Below are positions 17,904 through 27,225 of a DNA stretch of 64,000 bases, in pieces. The position numbers and the translations under genes were made by a program. The stretch's first letter is position 1; every line of letters starts with the position of its first letter. Source of the DNA: UBA7446 sp964014735 (GTDB lineage Bacteria; Bacteroidota; Bacteroidia; Flavobacteriales; Flavobacteriaceae); NCBI GenBank assembly GCA_964014735.1, contig CAXHBH010000005.1, forward strand, positions 1-64,000, read 5' to 3'. The notes beneath the pieces are model-generated. The model had not been told where the DNA came from. It was given only the letters and a program-made list of their open reading frames with translations, and did not search any database.

Positions 17904-18484
17904 TATAATTTATTCAGTGCATTTTTAATCAAACGATCTACGGGCATCTCAGGTTCCACTTGTAAAAGTCCGTCAATGACCTTTTGGGTTTGCTTAATCG
18001 GATAACCTAAAACACTCAATGCAGACAACGCTTCATCGCGCTGGGTATTGTTCAAAGCCAATGCTATTTCTTCATCTGCTATTATACCAGTAACCTTATC
18101 TCTTAAATCAACTATAACACGTTGGGCTGTTTTGGCACCAATCCCCTTGACTGCTTGGATGGCAGCCACATTATCGGTTTGTATGGCTTGCACCACTTCT
18201 TGTGGGCTCATGGACGAAAGCATTGTTCGTGCTGTATTAGCACCTATCCCACTGACACTGAGTAATAACCTGAAAACAGATCGCTCAACTTTTTCCATAA
18301 ACCCGTAGAGGTTTTGTGCGTCTTCACGAACTTGCATATGGGTGTAAATACAAATAAGCTCATCTACTGGTAACTGCCCGTAAGTGTTAAGAGAAATATT
18401 TACTTCATAACCAACACCATTGCAGTCTACCACTATAGTTGTAGGGGTCTTACTAACGAGTCTCCCATTTAGTTGTGTAATCAT
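17903..18484 (-). CDS. ruvA: Holliday junction branch migration protein RuvA
   Basis: A 193-residue DNA-binding subunit that holds the Holliday junction while RuvB drives branch migration. Domain I begins 'MITQLNGRLVSKTPTTIVVDCNGVGYEV'. The two helix-hairpin-helix motifs are 'LLSVSGIGANTARTMLSS' and 'IQAVKGIGAKTAQRVIVDLRDK', and domain III ends 'ALSVLGYPIKQTQKVIDGLL'. Length is normal. The stop codon overlaps the sprA start by one base. ruvB lies about 3.4 kb upstream on the same strand but separated by maeB and queG, so the two genes are not directly adjacent. Confidence 0.97.
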   Translation of the reverse strand: MITQLNGRLVSKTPTTIVVDCNGVGYEVNISLNTYGQLPVDELICIYTHMQVREDAQNLYGFMEKVERSVFRLLLSVSGIGANTARTMLSSMSPQEVVQAIQTDNVAAIQAVKGIGAKTAQRVIVDLRDKVTGIIADEEIALALNNTQRDEALSALSVLGYPIKQTQKVIDGLLQVEPEMPVDRLIKNALNKL

Positions 18485-18623
18485 TGCATGTTTTAAGCAT
18501 ATAAACTTCGGAATAAAAAGTATTATCTACTAATGTATTTTAAAATAGAATATAAACATATTACAACTTAGGCCCAAAATCAGAAATTCTGTAATTGTTT
18601 TCAAAATAAATTGTTTGAAATTA

Positions 18624-20909
18624 TCAATAAACAGAGCCGCTAATTTTTTTGTTTTGCGCATCTACCGCAGCAACTGCTGTCATGTGAATAATTTCATCAA
18701 CACTAGCACCCAATTGTAAAATATGTACGGGGTGTTTGAGTCCCATCATAATGGGGCCTATAGAAAGCGCATTGTCTAATTCTTTAATGAGTTTGTACGC
18801 AATGTTTGCTGCATTCAAATCGGGTAATATCAAAGTGTTTACCGCGGCCCCTGCAATCTTTGAGAAAGGGAACTTATTGGCTAGCATTGTTTTATTTAGG
18901 GCAAAATCTGCCTGTATGGGTCCATCAACGGCAATATCAGGTAGGAAACGATGCAACAGTTTTACAGCTTTACTAACCTTTTGAGCATCTTCATTTTTTG
19001 ATGAACCAAAGTTAGAATATGAAAGCATGGCAACCTTTGGCTGAATACCAAACAAGGAAGCGGTATGAGACGTCATTTGTGCAATCTTAGCCAAATCTTT
19101 TGCAATGGGATTGATGTTAATTGAAGTGTCGGAAATAAACAAAGGTCCTCGATTGGTTATCATCAAGTTGGTGGTGGCCACGCGGTTTACTCCATCCTCC
19201 ATATCAATAACTTGTAACACTGGTTTTAAGACATTAGGGTAGCTACGGCTATAGCCCGAAATCATGGCATCTGCATCTCCCTCACGAACCATCATGGCAG
19301 CATAATAGTTGCGTTCACGCATACGTCTTTCTGCATCATAAAGTGTAGTGCCCTTTCGTTGACGCAATTGCCAATAGGTGTGAGCATATTTTTCACGTGT
19401 TTCTTTTAATGTTTCTTTTTTTGGGTCAATAATGGTCACATTGCCCTCAAACTCAATTGTAGCCATCATTTCGCGGATGTGCATCTCATCGCCTAGCAAA
19501 ATTGGAATGGCTATCCCTTCCTCTTGTACCAATTGCGCAGCTTTAAGTACATCAAGTTCATCTCCTTCAGCAAAAACAACTCTTTGCAGCTGGCTTTTGG
19601 CTTGACTGGTAATCAGGCGAACAAGTTTTTTGTCGGACCCTGTGCGGGCATGTAATTCTTCTTGATATTTATTCAAATCCTTAATGGGTGCAGCAGCCAC
19701 TCCACTTTCCATGGCAGCTTTGGCAACAGCTATAGGTACATTTGTGATGAGTCTTGGGTCAAAGGGTTTTGGAATGATGTAATCTTTCCCAAAGGTAAGT
19801 TTGGTTGCTCCATAGGCAATATTAACTTGCTCTGGAACTGTTTCTTTGGCCAAGTCTGCCAGTGCGTGAACAGCTGCCATTTTCATGGCCTCGTTTATTT
19901 TGGTAGCACGTACATCCAATGCGCCCCTAAATATAAATGGAAAGCCAAGAACGTTATTTACTTGATTGGGAAAATCAGAACGGCCAGTAGCCATAATCGC
20001 ATCTTTTCGTGTAGCAACAGCTAAGTTGTAGTCAATTTCTGGGTTTGGATTTGCCATGGCAAAAACAATGGGATTTGGTGCCATGGATTTTAACATTGCG
20101 GGAGTCATGATATCAGCTTTTGATAAACCAATAAATACGTCGGCACCTACTAAGGATTCTTTTAGAGTATGCAAATCTACTTTTGTAGCAAATTCTGCCT
20201 TTTGCGAAGTCAGATTTTCTCTGTCTTCTCTAATTATTCCCTTGCTATCAGTCATTATCATATTTTCTGGTGATACACCCAAAGCCCGGTATAATCGAGA
20301 ACAAGAAATGGCTGCAGCACCTGCGCCACTAATAACCATTTTTACTTTTGATAATTCTTTTTGCGCTAGTTCAACCGCATTGAGCAAGGCAGCTCCAGAA
20401 ATAATAGCCGTACCATGTTGATCATCGTGCATGACAGGTATGTTGAGTTCATCTACCAGTCTGCGTTCAATTTCAAAAGCCTCTGGTGCTTTGATATCTT
20501 CCAAATTAATACCGCCAAATGTGGGTGCAATATTTTTTACAGTTGCTACAAAAGCATCTACATCTTTGGTGTTTACTTCAATATCAAAAACATCGATGCC
20601 TGCAAAAATTTTAAAAAGTAGTCCTTTTCCTTCCATCACGGGCTTGGAAGCTTCGGGTCCGATATCTCCTAAACCCAATACAGCAGAACCATTTGAAATT
20701 ACGGCAACCAAGTTGGCTTTATTGGTGTATTTATAAACATTCCCTGTCTCCTTTTCAATTTCTAGACAGGGCTGTGCCACACCTGGAGAGTAAGCTAAAG
20801 ACAAATCTCTCAGACTTGCGTAAGGTTTACTAGGGTTTACTTCTAATTTTCCTGGCTTGGGTTTTGCGTGATACACAAGAGCTTCACGTCGTTTACTCTC
20901 TTTGCTCAT
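18624..20909 (-). CDS. maeB: NADP-dependent malic enzyme with C-terminal phosphotransacetylase-like domain
   Basis: A 761-residue MaeB-type enzyme that decarboxylates malate to pyruvate, normally with NADP. The malic enzyme part (about residues 1-420) carries 'LAYSPGVAQPC', the catalytic/metal region 'MHDDQHGTAII' and the nucleotide site 'VISGAGAAAISCSRL'. The C-terminal half (about 430-761) resembles phosphate acetyltransferase ('QRVVFAEGDELDVLKAAQLV', 'ISGYSRSYPNVLKPVLQV'); in MaeB this half is regulatory rather than catalytic. Length matches the fused form. A possible -7 box TACCTTTC sits in the 39 bp upstream gap, so it may have its own promoter. Confidence 0.96.
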   Translation of the reverse strand: MSKESKRREALVYHAKPKPGKLEVNPSKPYASLRDLSLAYSPGVAQPCLEIEKETGNVYKYTNKANLVAVISNGSAVLGLGDIGPEASKPVMEGKGLLFKIFAGIDVFDIEVNTKDVDAFVATVKNIAPTFGGINLEDIKAPEAFEIERRLVDELNIPVMHDDQHGTAIISGAALLNAVELAQKELSKVKMVISGAGAAAISCSRLYRALGVSPENMIMTDSKGIIREDRENLTSQKAEFATKVDLHTLKESLVGADVFIGLSKADIMTPAMLKSMAPNPIVFAMANPNPEIDYNLAVATRKDAIMATGRSDFPNQVNNVLGFPFIFRGALDVRATKINEAMKMAAVHALADLAKETVPEQVNIAYGATKLTFGKDYIIPKPFDPRLITNVPIAVAKAAMESGVAAAPIKDLNKYQEELHARTGSDKKLVRLITSQAKSQLQRVVFAEGDELDVLKAAQLVQEEGIAIPILLGDEMHIREMMATIEFEGNVTIIDPKKETLKETREKYAHTYWQLRQRKGTTLYDAERRMRERNYYAAMMVREGDADAMISGYSRSYPNVLKPVLQVIDMEDGVNRVATTNLMITNRGPLFISDTSININPIAKDLAKIAQMTSHTASLFGIQPKVAMLSYSNFGSSKNEDAQKVSKAVKLLHRFLPDIAVDGPIQADFALNKTMLANKFPFSKIAGAAVNTLILPDLNAANIAYKLIKELDNALSIGPIMMGLKHPVHILQLGASVDEIIHMTAVAAVDAQNKKISGSVY

Positions 20910-20948
20910 ACACTTGGTGATTTATTTAAGAAAGGTATTGATTTCTAT

Positions 20949-21872
20949 CTATTTTAAAAACTCTAAATTTCGCTTTAATCCATTAAACCCTGTTCGCTGT
21001 ACAGCACTTACTTCAAACAAGCGATTAAAGACTTCCTCAGTAACTTCATTCCAATCGGTTTGGGTCATATTCATTAGTTCGGGTTTTGGTTTAAAATGAG
21101 GTTCCTCGTGTGGTGTGGCAAACCGGTTCCAAGGACAAACTTCCTGACAGATGTCACAACCAAAAGCCCAGTTTTCAAATTGACCTTTAACATCTTTAGG
21201 AATGGCACCTTTTAGCTCTATGGTGTAATAGGAAATGCACTTGCTAGCATCTAACTCATAAGGAGCCACAAAAGCATCTGTAGGACACGCATCTAAACAA
21301 GCCGTACAGCTACCACAATGGTCTGTTACAGCACCGTCCGCTGCTAATTCTAAATCCAAAATAAGTTCAGCAATGAAAAAATAAGAACCATTTTGTTTCT
21401 GAATAAGATTGGTGTTTTTACCTACCCAACCCAGCCCGCTTTTGGCTGCCCACACCTTTTCAAGTATGGGAGCAGAATCTACAAATACACGTCCTCCAAC
21501 TGATCCTATTTGATCTTGAATGTGGTGCATAAATGCAAAAAGTTTGTCCTTGATTATATGGTGATAATCCGCACCATAAGCATAACGTGCAATCTTTGGT
21601 GCATTTGCATCTGCAGGCTTTTCCTCGGGAAAATAATTAAAAAGTAAAGACACTACACTCTTTGCGCCTGGCACTAATTTTGTTGGATCGAGGCGTTTGT
21701 CAAAGTTGCGCGCCATATAGCCCATTTGACCGTGATGATTTTGGTTTAACCACGACTCTAATCGTGGTGCTTCCTCCTCTAAAAAAGTTGCTTTGGAAAT
21801 CCCACAAGACATAAATCCCAACTGATGGGCGATCTCCTTAACTACTGCAGCATGACGTGCTGCAATACTCAA
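20949..21872 (-). CDS. queG: Epoxyqueuosine reductase QueG (TTG start)
   Basis: A 307-residue cobalamin-dependent iron-sulfur enzyme that carries out the last step of queuosine synthesis in tRNA. Two ferredoxin-like clusters are visible: 'DHCGSCTACLDACPTDAF' and 'FGCDICQEVCPWNRFA'. The conserved N-terminal region 'LGFMSCGISKATFLEEEAPRLESWL' matches the family. There is no ATG early enough. TTG at 21870-21872 keeps the conserved residues before 'LGFMSCG' and overlaps the ruvB stop as TTGA, the pattern of translational coupling. The alternative ATG at residue 21 would remove family-conserved sequence. Confidence 0.93.
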   Translation of the reverse strand: MSIAARHAAVVKEIAHQLGFMSCGISKATFLEEEAPRLESWLNQNHHGQMGYMARNFDKRLDPTKLVPGAKSVVSLLFNYFPEEKPADANAPKIARYAYGADYHHIIKDKLFAFMHHIQDQIGSVGGRVFVDSAPILEKVWAAKSGLGWVGKNTNLIQKQNGSYFFIAELILDLELAADGAVTDHCGSCTACLDACPTDAFVAPYELDASKCISYYTIELKGAIPKDVKGQFENWAFGCDICQEVCPWNRFATPHEEPHFKPKPELMNMTQTDWNEVTEEVFNRLFEVSAVQRTGFNGLKRNLEFLK

Positions 21873-22891
21873 AACAAACCTTTTTGATTGTTAGGTATGG
21901 TCTTGCCGAGGTGTTTATATGCCTTTTCGGTAACCTCGCGGCCACGTGGTGTACGCATCAAAAATCCTTCTTGAATTAAAAATGGTTCATAAACCTCCTC
22001 GATGGTTTCACCATTTTCAGAAACAGCAGTAGCGAGAGTGTTAATACCTACTGGGCCCCCTTTGAATTTATCGATAAGTGTGGTGAGGATTTTGTTGTCC
22101 ATCTCGTCCAAGCCATGCGCATCAACATGCAAGGCTTTCAATCCTATTCGCGTAATATCTAGATTTATGGTACCGTCTCCTTTAATTTGTGCAAAATCAC
22201 GAATACGACGTAAAAGTGCATTGGCAATACGAGGTGTTCCACGGCTTCTACTGGCAATCTCAATCGCTGCCTTTTCTTCTATAGGAATATTTAAAATATT
22301 GGCGCTTCGTGTTACGATACCTGCGAGAACCTCTGTGGAATAATACTCAAGCCGGCTGTTGATGCCAAAACGTGCACGCATGGGTGCAGTCAAAAGACCA
22401 GAACGTGTAGTAGCACCTACGAGAGTAAATGGGCTTAATTCGATTTGGACCGAACGAGCATTAGGACCTGTTTCAATCATGATGTCAATGCGGTAATCTT
22501 CCATGGCAGAGTATAAATACTCTTCAACGACGGGGCTGAGGCGGTGTATCTCATCAATAAACAATACATCGCGAGGCTCTAAATTTGTAAGCAGGCCTGC
22601 CAAATCTCCGGGTTTGTCCAGTACCGGGCCAGAAGTAAGCTTGAGTTTGACACCTAGCTCTTGTGCCAATATATGTGCCAAGGTAGTCTTTCCCAGTCCT
22701 GGCGGACCATGCAATAGTGTGTGATCAAGGGCTTCGACTCGCTGATTGGCTGCCGCAACAAAAATTTCAAGGTTCTCAAGCACTTGAGGCTGACCGTTAA
22801 AATCATTAAATGTAAGTGGTCGCAAGGCACGATCAATATCGTGCTCTTCATTACTTAAGTTCTCACCGGTTGGATCTAGATGTTCATTCAT
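21869..22891 (-). CDS. ruvB: Holliday junction branch migration helicase RuvB
   Basis: A 340-residue AAA+ ATPase that forms the hexameric motor of RuvAB. Seen motifs are Walker A 'GPPGLGKTTLAHI', Walker B 'LFIDEIHRLSP', the sensor/arginine segment 'GATTRSGLLTAPMRARFGI', and the C-terminal winged-helix 'EPFLIQEGFLMRTPRGREVTEKAY'. Length is normal. A TATCTTTG box at 22897-22904 is so close to the ATG that the mRNA would have almost no leader. The stop is shared with the TTG start of queG. Confidence 0.97.
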   Translation of the reverse strand: MNEHLDPTGENLSNEEHDIDRALRPLTFNDFNGQPQVLENLEIFVAAANQRVEALDHTLLHGPPGLGKTTLAHILAQELGVKLKLTSGPVLDKPGDLAGLLTNLEPRDVLFIDEIHRLSPVVEEYLYSAMEDYRIDIMIETGPNARSVQIELSPFTLVGATTRSGLLTAPMRARFGINSRLEYYSTEVLAGIVTRSANILNIPIEEKAAIEIASRSRGTPRIANALLRRIRDFAQIKGDGTINLDITRIGLKALHVDAHGLDEMDNKILTTLIDKFKGGPVGINTLATAVSENGETIEEVYEPFLIQEGFLMRTPRGREVTEKAYKHLGKTIPNNQKGLF

Positions 22892-22896
22892 CTATC

Positions 22897-22904
22897 CAAA
22901 GATA
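22897..22904 (-). promoter_or_regulatory. Candidate -7 box for ruvB-queG
   Basis: TATCTTTG on the minus strand matches TAnnTTTG exactly. It ends 5 bases before the ruvB ATG, which would place the start site at or next to the start codon. No -33 TTG is found at the usual 17-23 bp spacing. Confidence 0.4.
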
Positions 22905-22961
22905 CGGAAAACAAAAAAGCGCTGTCTCTTAACAAGCCCAAGATTCTTACAGAACCATATT

Positions 22962-24725
22962 TTAGTGTTGAAGTTCTTGCTCACCTTTGGCTAGTGGAAC
23001 ACTTTGAGGAACAAAGTCCTCTTCTTGACCAGGCTTGGAGTAATCGTATGCCCAACGATGTACTTGCGGTATCTTTCCGGGCCAGTTTCCGTGTAAATGT
23101 TTCACAGGAGTTGTCCACTCCAATGTATTTGATTTCCACGGGTTTTGTACCGCCTTTTTACCATAGAAAATACTGCTAATAAAGTTGTACAAGAACACCA
23201 GCTGCGCAGCACCTGCAATCAAAGCAAAAATGGTGATGATAACGTTGATGTTTGCCAAGTCATCGAAATATGGAAACGCCGTGTTGGAATAATATCTTCT
23301 AGGAAGTCCTGCCATTCCGATAAAGTGCATGGGGAAAAATACACCATAAGCACAAATAGCCGTCACCCAAAAGTGAATGTAACCCATGTTCTTATTCATC
23401 ATGCGTCCAAACATTTTTGGGAACCAATGATATACCCCAGCAAATAACCCATACAATGCCGAAATACCCATTACCAAGTGAAAGTGTGCCACTACAAAAT
23501 AAGTGTCATGTACGTTAATATCTAAGGTACTATCCCCTAAAATAATTCCCGTCAGACCACCCGTAATAAAGGTAGATACCAAGCCAATGGAGAACAACAT
23601 ACCTGGATTCATCTGCAAGTTTCCTTTCCACAGCGTGGTGATGTAATTAAAAGCTTTCACTGCAGAGGGTATTGCAATCAATAGTGTAGTAAAGGTAAAC
23701 ACAGATCCAAGGAATGGGTTCATACCTGATATAAACATATGGTGACCCCAAACGATTGTGGATAAAAATGCAATAGCCAATATGGAAGCCACCATGGCAC
23801 GATAACCGAAAATAGGCTTACGTGCGTTTGTTGCTAATACTTCAGAAGTAATTCCTAATGCAGGTAACAATACGATATATACTTCAGGGTGACCCAAGAA
23901 CCAAAACAAATGTTCATACAATACAGGTGATCCACCTTGGTAGTGCAAGACTTCTCCTTGAATAAATATATCAGACAAAAAGAATGAGGTTCCAAAGCTT
24001 CTGTCCATAATCAATAATAAGGCCGCTGACAACAATACTGGGAATGAAACGACACCAATAATAGCAGTTACAAAAAAGGCCCAAATGGTAAGTGGAAGTC
24101 GCGTCATCGACATGCCTTCAGTACGTAAGTTAATTACCGTAACAATATAGTTAAGCGATCCCAACAATGACGATGCAATAAAGATAGCCATAGACACCAA
24201 CCAAAGTGTCATTCCTAATCCAGATCCAGGTTGTGCTTGAGGTAAGGCACTAAGCGGTGGATAGATTGTCCAACCAGCAGCAGCAGGACCTGACTCAACA
24301 AATAGAGAAGAGATCATAATTACTGAAGACAAGAAGAACAACCAGTATGATATCATGTTCAACAAACCAGAAGCCATATCTCGTGCACCAATCTGCAATG
24401 GAATAAGTAGGTTACTAAACGTACCACTCAGCCCGGCGGTTAATACAAAGAATACCATAAGGGTACCGTGAATAGTAACCAATGCTAGATAGACATTAGG
24501 ATCCATTACACCTTCTGGAGCCCATTTTCCTAAAAATGTTTCAAAAACCCAGAAAGACTTTTCTGGCCAGGCCAACTGAAGGCGAAATAACAAAGACATC
24601 GCAATACCAATAATTCCCATAATCAGCCCTGTAATTAGGTACTGCTTGGCAATCATCTTATGGTCTTGACTAAAGATGTACTTGGTAATAAATGTTTCTT
24701 TATGATGTGCGTGATCTGCTCCCAT
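22962..24725 (-). CDS. coxA: Cytochrome c oxidase subunit I (A1-type heme-copper oxidase)
   Basis: The catalytic subunit, about 587 residues with 12 or more helices, which reduces oxygen at the heme a3-CuB site. Seen motifs are the heme a ligand region 'TIHGTLMVFFVLTAG', the CuB/Tyr motif 'FLGHPEVYIVLLPALG' (its Glu marks the A1 D-channel class), 'VWGHHMFISGMNP' with the CuB histidine pair, and 'HDTYFVVAHFHLVMG' with the heme a3 and heme a histidines. I favour the ATG at 24723-24725 (MGADHAHHKETF), 10 bp after the coxB stop; an in-frame upstream start would overlap coxB by 23 bp. It is the last gene of the act-cox operon. Confidence 0.96.
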   Translation of the reverse strand: MGADHAHHKETFITKYIFSQDHKMIAKQYLITGLIMGIIGIAMSLLFRLQLAWPEKSFWVFETFLGKWAPEGVMDPNVYLALVTIHGTLMVFFVLTAGLSGTFSNLLIPLQIGARDMASGLLNMISYWLFFLSSVIMISSLFVESGPAAAGWTIYPPLSALPQAQPGSGLGMTLWLVSMAIFIASSLLGSLNYIVTVINLRTEGMSMTRLPLTIWAFFVTAIIGVVSFPVLLSAALLLIMDRSFGTSFFLSDIFIQGEVLHYQGGSPVLYEHLFWFLGHPEVYIVLLPALGITSEVLATNARKPIFGYRAMVASILAIAFLSTIVWGHHMFISGMNPFLGSVFTFTTLLIAIPSAVKAFNYITTLWKGNLQMNPGMLFSIGLVSTFITGGLTGIILGDSTLDINVHDTYFVVAHFHLVMGISALYGLFAGVYHWFPKMFGRMMNKNMGYIHFWVTAICAYGVFFPMHFIGMAGLPRRYYSNTAFPYFDDLANINVIITIFALIAGAAQLVFLYNFISSIFYGKKAVQNPWKSNTLEWTTPVKHLHGNWPGKIPQVHRWAYDYSKPGQEEDFVPQSVPLAKGEQELQH

Positions 24726-24735
24726 AGCTATCTTT

Positions 24736-25809
24736 TTACTGTTGGATGGTTTGGGCAAAAGTAGTTTGCTGTGCCAGCCAATTGTTAAAATCTTTTTCTT
24801 CTTCTACTACAATTTTCATTTGCATATTGTAATGCGATGCACCACAAATTTTGTTACAAAGTAACAAATAATCAAACTGATATGCATCAAGCGCTTCTTC
24901 GCCGTTGGCCATTAATGCCTTGCTATTGTCATATCTGATTTTATTAATCTTGGCGACTTTGGCCGCCATATCTGGTGTTTGACGCATTTCCTCGGTTGTC
25001 ATGGATGGTATAAATGAAAACTCCGTAATCATTCCAGGTACACAATTCATCTGAGCTCTAAAGTGTGGCATATAGGCCGAGTGTAATACATCTTGAGAAC
25101 GCATTTTGAAAATAATTTGGCGACCTTTTGGCAAATGTAACTCTTGCACTACTACGTCGTCTAATCCATTCGGGTCTGAAGAATCAATACCAACCAAATT
25201 ACGACCATCGTAGTCTTGTAAGAAGCGTACATTGGCATCACCCAAAACACCATCTTGGCCTGAATATCGGGCTTTCCAGTTAAATTGCTGCGCGTAGAGT
25301 TCAACTACTAATGCCTCATCATTTTCTTCAATATTCATAATTGAAGTCCAAGTGAAAAGACCATACATGATTAAAACGGCCAAAGTAATCACAGGAATAA
25401 TCGTCCAAATAAATTCTAGCTTGTCGTTATCGGCATAGAAAAAGGCTTTTTGATCTTTTTTTCCTCTATACTGGTAAGAGAAATAATGGAGTAATGCTTG
25501 TGTTATCATTTGTACAAAAAAGATAAGCGCAAATGAAATCCACATCAGGCGATCAATATCTTGTCCATGTTCAGAAGCCGCTTCAGGAAGCAGCACATCT
25601 CCCCACGCCCAAAACGAATAAATCGTAATCAGATAAATAAATACCAAAAAGGCAAACATCAATTGGCCGTTCCAATTGTTGTCCTTGTCATTAGCAATTT
25701 GTGAGTCGTCTTTGTTTTGACGCAATTGCGACAATTCAAAAATCTTGGTGATTTGCCAAATAGCAATCCCCACTAAAACCAAAATCGCAAAAAGAATAAC
25801 TGTAGTCAT
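24736..25809 (-). CDS. coxB: Cytochrome c oxidase subunit II with CuA site
   Basis: A 357-residue subunit that accepts electrons from cytochrome c or complex III. It has three hydrophobic stretches: one at the N-terminus (about residues 2-20) and the usual pair near 50-70 and 90-112. The cupredoxin domain contains 'VVELYAQQFNWKARYSG' and all CuA ligands: a His in 'DVLHSAYMPHF', then C318, C322, H326 and M329 in CNKICGASHYNM. No CxxCH is present, so this is an aa3-type subunit II without a fused cytochrome c. The gene lies 15 bp after actF, supporting a joint complex of ActA-F and the oxidase. Confidence 0.96.
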   Translation of the reverse strand: MTTVILFAILVLVGIAIWQITKIFELSQLRQNKDDSQIANDKDNNWNGQLMFAFLVFIYLITIYSFWAWGDVLLPEAASEHGQDIDRLMWISFALIFFVQMITQALLHYFSYQYRGKKDQKAFFYADNDKLEFIWTIIPVITLAVLIMYGLFTWTSIMNIEENDEALVVELYAQQFNWKARYSGQDGVLGDANVRFLQDYDGRNLVGIDSSDPNGLDDVVVQELHLPKGRQIIFKMRSQDVLHSAYMPHFRAQMNCVPGMITEFSFIPSMTTEEMRQTPDMAAKVAKINKIRYDNSKALMANGEEALDAYQFDYLLLCNKICGASHYNMQMKIVVEEEKDFNNWLAQQTTFAQTIQQ

Positions 25810-25824
25810 TTATTTGTTTCCTAA

Positions 25825-27225
25825 TTAATACACAAATCGTTCACTCTCTCCAACAAATGGATCGCCACTAGCTTCCAATGGGGCTTTGCTTATGGAACGG
25901 AATACCACAAACATAAAGAGTCCTGCAAAGAAGAAGAATCCGCCTATTTCAGCCCATCCAATAAACCATTGATCTCCAACGGTAGCAGGCATTATCATGT
26001 TGTAAATATCAATATAATGACCCAATACTATTACTATTCCAGCCATCACGATAATCCAATTAGATCTTTTGTAATCGCTGCTAATTAATATGAGCAATGG
26101 GAATAAAAAGTTCATCGCAATCATACCAAAAAACGGCAAATTGTAGTCGTCTATCCGTGTCAAGAAATACGTAACCTCCTCAGGGATATTTGAATACCAA
26201 ATCAACATAAATTGAGAGAACCACAAATAGGTCCAGAACACACTAAAGCCAAACATAAACTTAGCCATGTCATGCAAGTGGTTGTGGTTTACTTTAGGTA
26301 AATACCCTTTTGATTTTAGATAAATAGTAATCAAAGCAATCACCGTAACAGCAGTTACCAGCATACTTGCTAAAACATACCATCCAAACAAGGTACTAAA
26401 CCAGTGAGGATCTAAAGACATAATCCAGTCCCAAGACATCATAGACTCAGTAACAAAGAAGAATACCAAAAATCCTGCAGAAATACGGAAGTTCATTTTA
26501 TGGTTGCGAATGTCACCCACAATTGCGTTGTCCTGTGCCAATGAGAGTCTACGTGATAAATAGCGATAAAGGTTCCAGCCAATTAGGTAGATGGCTGCTC
26601 TAAGCAAAAAGAAAGGTACGTTGAGGTAGCCTACTTTTCCTTGAATAATTTCATCGTGTGCAACGGTTTCCGCATCCATCCAGACAAATAGGTGGTTGGC
26701 GTGTAGTCCAGTAAGCACAAGGAATACATAAATGATAATTGAGCCGGGCACCAAATAAGACGTAATTCCCTCCATAACGCGATAGAGCAATATAGGCCAG
26801 CCTGCTTGTGCTGCCCGTTGGATGGCATAGAACGCTAGGGTCCCCAATGCTATCATAAAGAAGAAAAACGCAGCTACATAAAGTGCAGCCCAAGGTTTGT
26901 TTTGCAGTTGGTGTAATAGGTGTTCGCCGTGGTCATCTGCATGGGTGCTTTCTTCGGCGTGATCGCCTGCATGATCATGGGCATGGCCGTCATCTGCGTG
27001 GCCGTGGTCATCCGCATGGGTATTGTCTTCGGCTTGACTATGGTCATCGGCGTGATTATCGCCGTGGCCGCCTCCGTGTCCTCCGTGCGCATCGGCAACC
27101 ATAGCTTGTGCTTCAACTACCGTAGAGGGTGCACTCAAAAAGCCAATCGTTAACCCAATAAGACCTAGTCCCATGAGCACATAGTTGATAATTTTCAGTC
27201 GTTGCGTGAAGTTATACATGGCCAA
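25825..27225 (-). CDS. actF: Alternative complex III subunit ActF (NrfD-like quinol-binding membrane protein) with His-rich insert
   Basis: A 466-residue polytopic protein of the NrfD/PsrC-like type, with about ten helices. ActC and ActF are the paired membrane subunits of alternative complex III, which oxidises menaquinol. After the first helix (about residues 13-31) there is a low-complexity segment at residues 47-105 with 16 histidines and many Asp/Gly residues, including three HADDH units; the second helix begins about residue 112. The start abuts the actE stop directly and coxB follows 15 bp downstream. The His-rich insert has no assigned function that I know of; metal binding is possible. 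Confidence 0.95.
   Translation of the reverse strand: MAMYNFTQRLKIINYVLMGLGLIGLTIGFLSAPSTVVEAQAMVADAHGGHGGGHGDNHADDHSQAEDNTHADDHGHADDGHAHDHAGDHAEESTHADDHGEHLLHQLQNKPWAALYVAAFFFFMIALGTLAFYAIQRAAQAGWPILLYRVMEGITSYLVPGSIIIYVFLVLTGLHANHLFVWMDAETVAHDEIIQGKVGYLNVPFFLLRAAIYLIGWNLYRYLSRRLSLAQDNAIVGDIRNHKMNFRISAGFLVFFFVTESMMSWDWIMSLDPHWFSTLFGWYVLASMLVTAVTVIALITIYLKSKGYLPKVNHNHLHDMAKFMFGFSVFWTYLWFSQFMLIWYSNIPEEVTYFLTRIDDYNLPFFGMIAMNFLFPLLILISSDYKRSNWIIVMAGIVIVLGHYIDIYNMIMPATVGDQWFIGWAEIGGFFFFAGLFMFVVFRSISKAPLEASGDPFVGESERFVY

Noticed and set aside
18592..18625. Inverted repeat TTTCAAA/TTTGAAA after maeB
   Set aside because: The stem is entirely A/T apart from one G-C pair, with no T tract in the right place; too weak to call a terminator.
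26883..27153. Several short frames opposite or out of frame with the His-rich part of actF
   Set aside because: The repeated CAT/GAC codons of the insert keep other frames open; the products are low-complexity and out of phase with a well-supported gene.
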